A stretch of DNA of 64,000 nucleotides from Ktedonobacter robiniae. Its GTDB lineage: Bacteria; Chloroflexota; Ktedonobacteria; Ktedonobacterales; Ktedonobacteraceae. The DNA lies in assembly GCF_016587375.1 (NCBI RefSeq), contig NZ_BNJG01000003.1, positions 1,364,001 to 1,428,000 of the forward strand, read 5' to 3'. Each line of letters starts with the position of its first letter. Position 1 is the stretch's first letter. Below are positions 63,417 to 64,000 of the stretch, piece by piece. The notes beneath the pieces were generated by a model. It made no database searches. It saw nothing but the letters and a program-made list of their open reading frames with translations, and had not been told where the DNA came from. A program made the position numbers and the translations under genes.

Positions 63417-63431
63417 AGAAATGCTCCTCAC

Positions 63432-63875
63432 TTAGACATACTGTTGATAACGGCGATACTCGGGCCGGGGACCATTATAACCCGACTCCTCGTGCTCGGC
63501 AAAGATGATAGTTTTGATGTTGCCGCGAACGGTAAAATCGCCAACCACGCGCATCCAGCGGGGTGAGAGCAGCGTCACCAGGTCATTGAGAATCTCATTA
63601 GCGGACGCCTCATGGCTGATCTGGCGCTCGCGATAGCTATTGATATATAGCTTGAGGCTCTTCAACTCCACGACCGAGGGGCCGGGAACATAGTCAATAA
63701 TGATCGTCGCGAAGTCTGGGAAGCCAGAGCGTGGACAGAGGCAGGTAAACTCGGGAATCTCAAAATGCACTACATACTTGCTCTCTGGATAGGCATTAGG
63801 CCATGGCTCCAGGTGGTTCGATTTGATCTCATCGAAGCCATAGCGTCCAGGGACGCGCTGCTGTTCATTCTCCAT
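63432..63875 (-). CDS. queF: preQ0 reductase QueF
   Basis: 147 aa, short (type I) NADPH-dependent 7-cyano-7-deazaguanine reductase that reduces preQ0 to preQ1. Catalytic Cys is in EFTCLCPRSGFPDFA; the ELKSLKLYINSYRER and ISHEA stretch follows. Start ATG 63875 with AAAGGAG about 9 bp upstream. First gene of the que run in the window; no preQ1 riboswitch was seen in the leader. Confidence 0.95.
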   Translation of the reverse strand: MENEQQRVPGRYGFDEIKSNHLEPWPNAYPESKYVVHFEIPEFTCLCPRSGFPDFATIIIDYVPGPSVVELKSLKLYINSYRERQISHEASANEILNDLVTLLSPRWMRVVGDFTVRGNIKTIIFAEHEESGYNGPRPEYRRYQQYV

Positions 63876-64000
63876 CTTGTCTTATCTCCTTTATATGCTA
63901 ATCTCTCTTATTCCTACTTGCCTAATGCGCCAAACCGTAAAGTCTAAATAAGGAAGGGGATACCTACAGAACGCCAGAGTAATCTGTGGGCTCTGTGACG

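Noticed and set aside
63876..64000. preQ1 riboswitch in the queF leader
   Set aside because: I looked for the small pseudoknot pattern by eye and did not see it; a covariance-model search would be decisive.

Overview
The window looks like chromosome of a soil bacterium of the Chloroflexota, most likely class Ktedonobacteria. This is inferred from gene content: very large SARP/BTAD and LuxR-type STAND regulators, an F420-type (deazaflavin) reductase, a DUF6585 protein, an IS256-family element, no outer-membrane genes, and many intergenic palindromes. No rRNA, tRNA or CRISPR array was recognised.

Region 1 (1-9.3 kb) is a replication/partition module. It holds a DnaC/DnaI-like ATPase (its start lies outside the window), the replicative helicase DnaB, a small HTH protein, a ParA ATPase on a TTG start, and a protein with a long disordered N-terminus and a C-terminal ribbon-helix-helix (RHH). 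Downstream lies a 606-bp array of 101 hexamers (roughly GTNNNC) in unbroken 6-bp register (4871-5476). The same hexamers recur in the parA leader, inside the RHH gene and in nearby spacers. My leading hypothesis is a centromere-like site read by the RHH protein. An intact IS256-family element with an 8-bp target duplication sits at its edge, followed by a small ORF and a membrane-anchored PP2C phosphatase.

Region 2 (9.3-18.2 kb) has an MGMT-like protein, a small protein with an 18-bp VNTR, a flavin-fold protein, a principal-type sigma-70 factor, a frameshifted pentapeptide-repeat gene, a deazaflavin reductase-TetR pair with a 28-bp palindromic operator, a zinc-ribbon protein paired with ribosomal protein bS21, and GNAT, DHFR-like and DUF899 enzymes.

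Region 3 (18.2-50.2 kb) is accessory and regulatory. It has two giant paralogous regulators (zinc module-BTAD-AAA-TPR; the first is compositionally mosaic), a DUF6585 membrane protein, an AraC regulator, a coupled small ORF-PhyH pair, an ECF sigma/anti-sigma pair, a secreted GH18 chitinase, a nucleotidyltransferase broken by an in-frame stop, MFS and EamA transporters, RidA, a DinB-like/TPR protein, a frameshifted class II aldolase-like gene, a LuxR/MalT-like regulator and a MOSC protein.

Region 4 (50.5-64 kb) is more housekeeping: hldE, a Tat-exported propeller protein, a membrane protein, guaB with a leader hairpin, an SDR oxidoreductase, and a minus-strand run queF-queC-queD-queE-folE-ecfT-ecfAA. 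This run makes preQ1, the queuosine precursor, and carries an ECF transporter core with no visible S-component.

Across the window there are many long palindromes with arms of 21-37 bp, often touching the stop codon of the preceding gene. One family shares a 25-bp core present in three intergenic palindromes and, as a half copy, inside the coding sequence of the second BTAD regulator.
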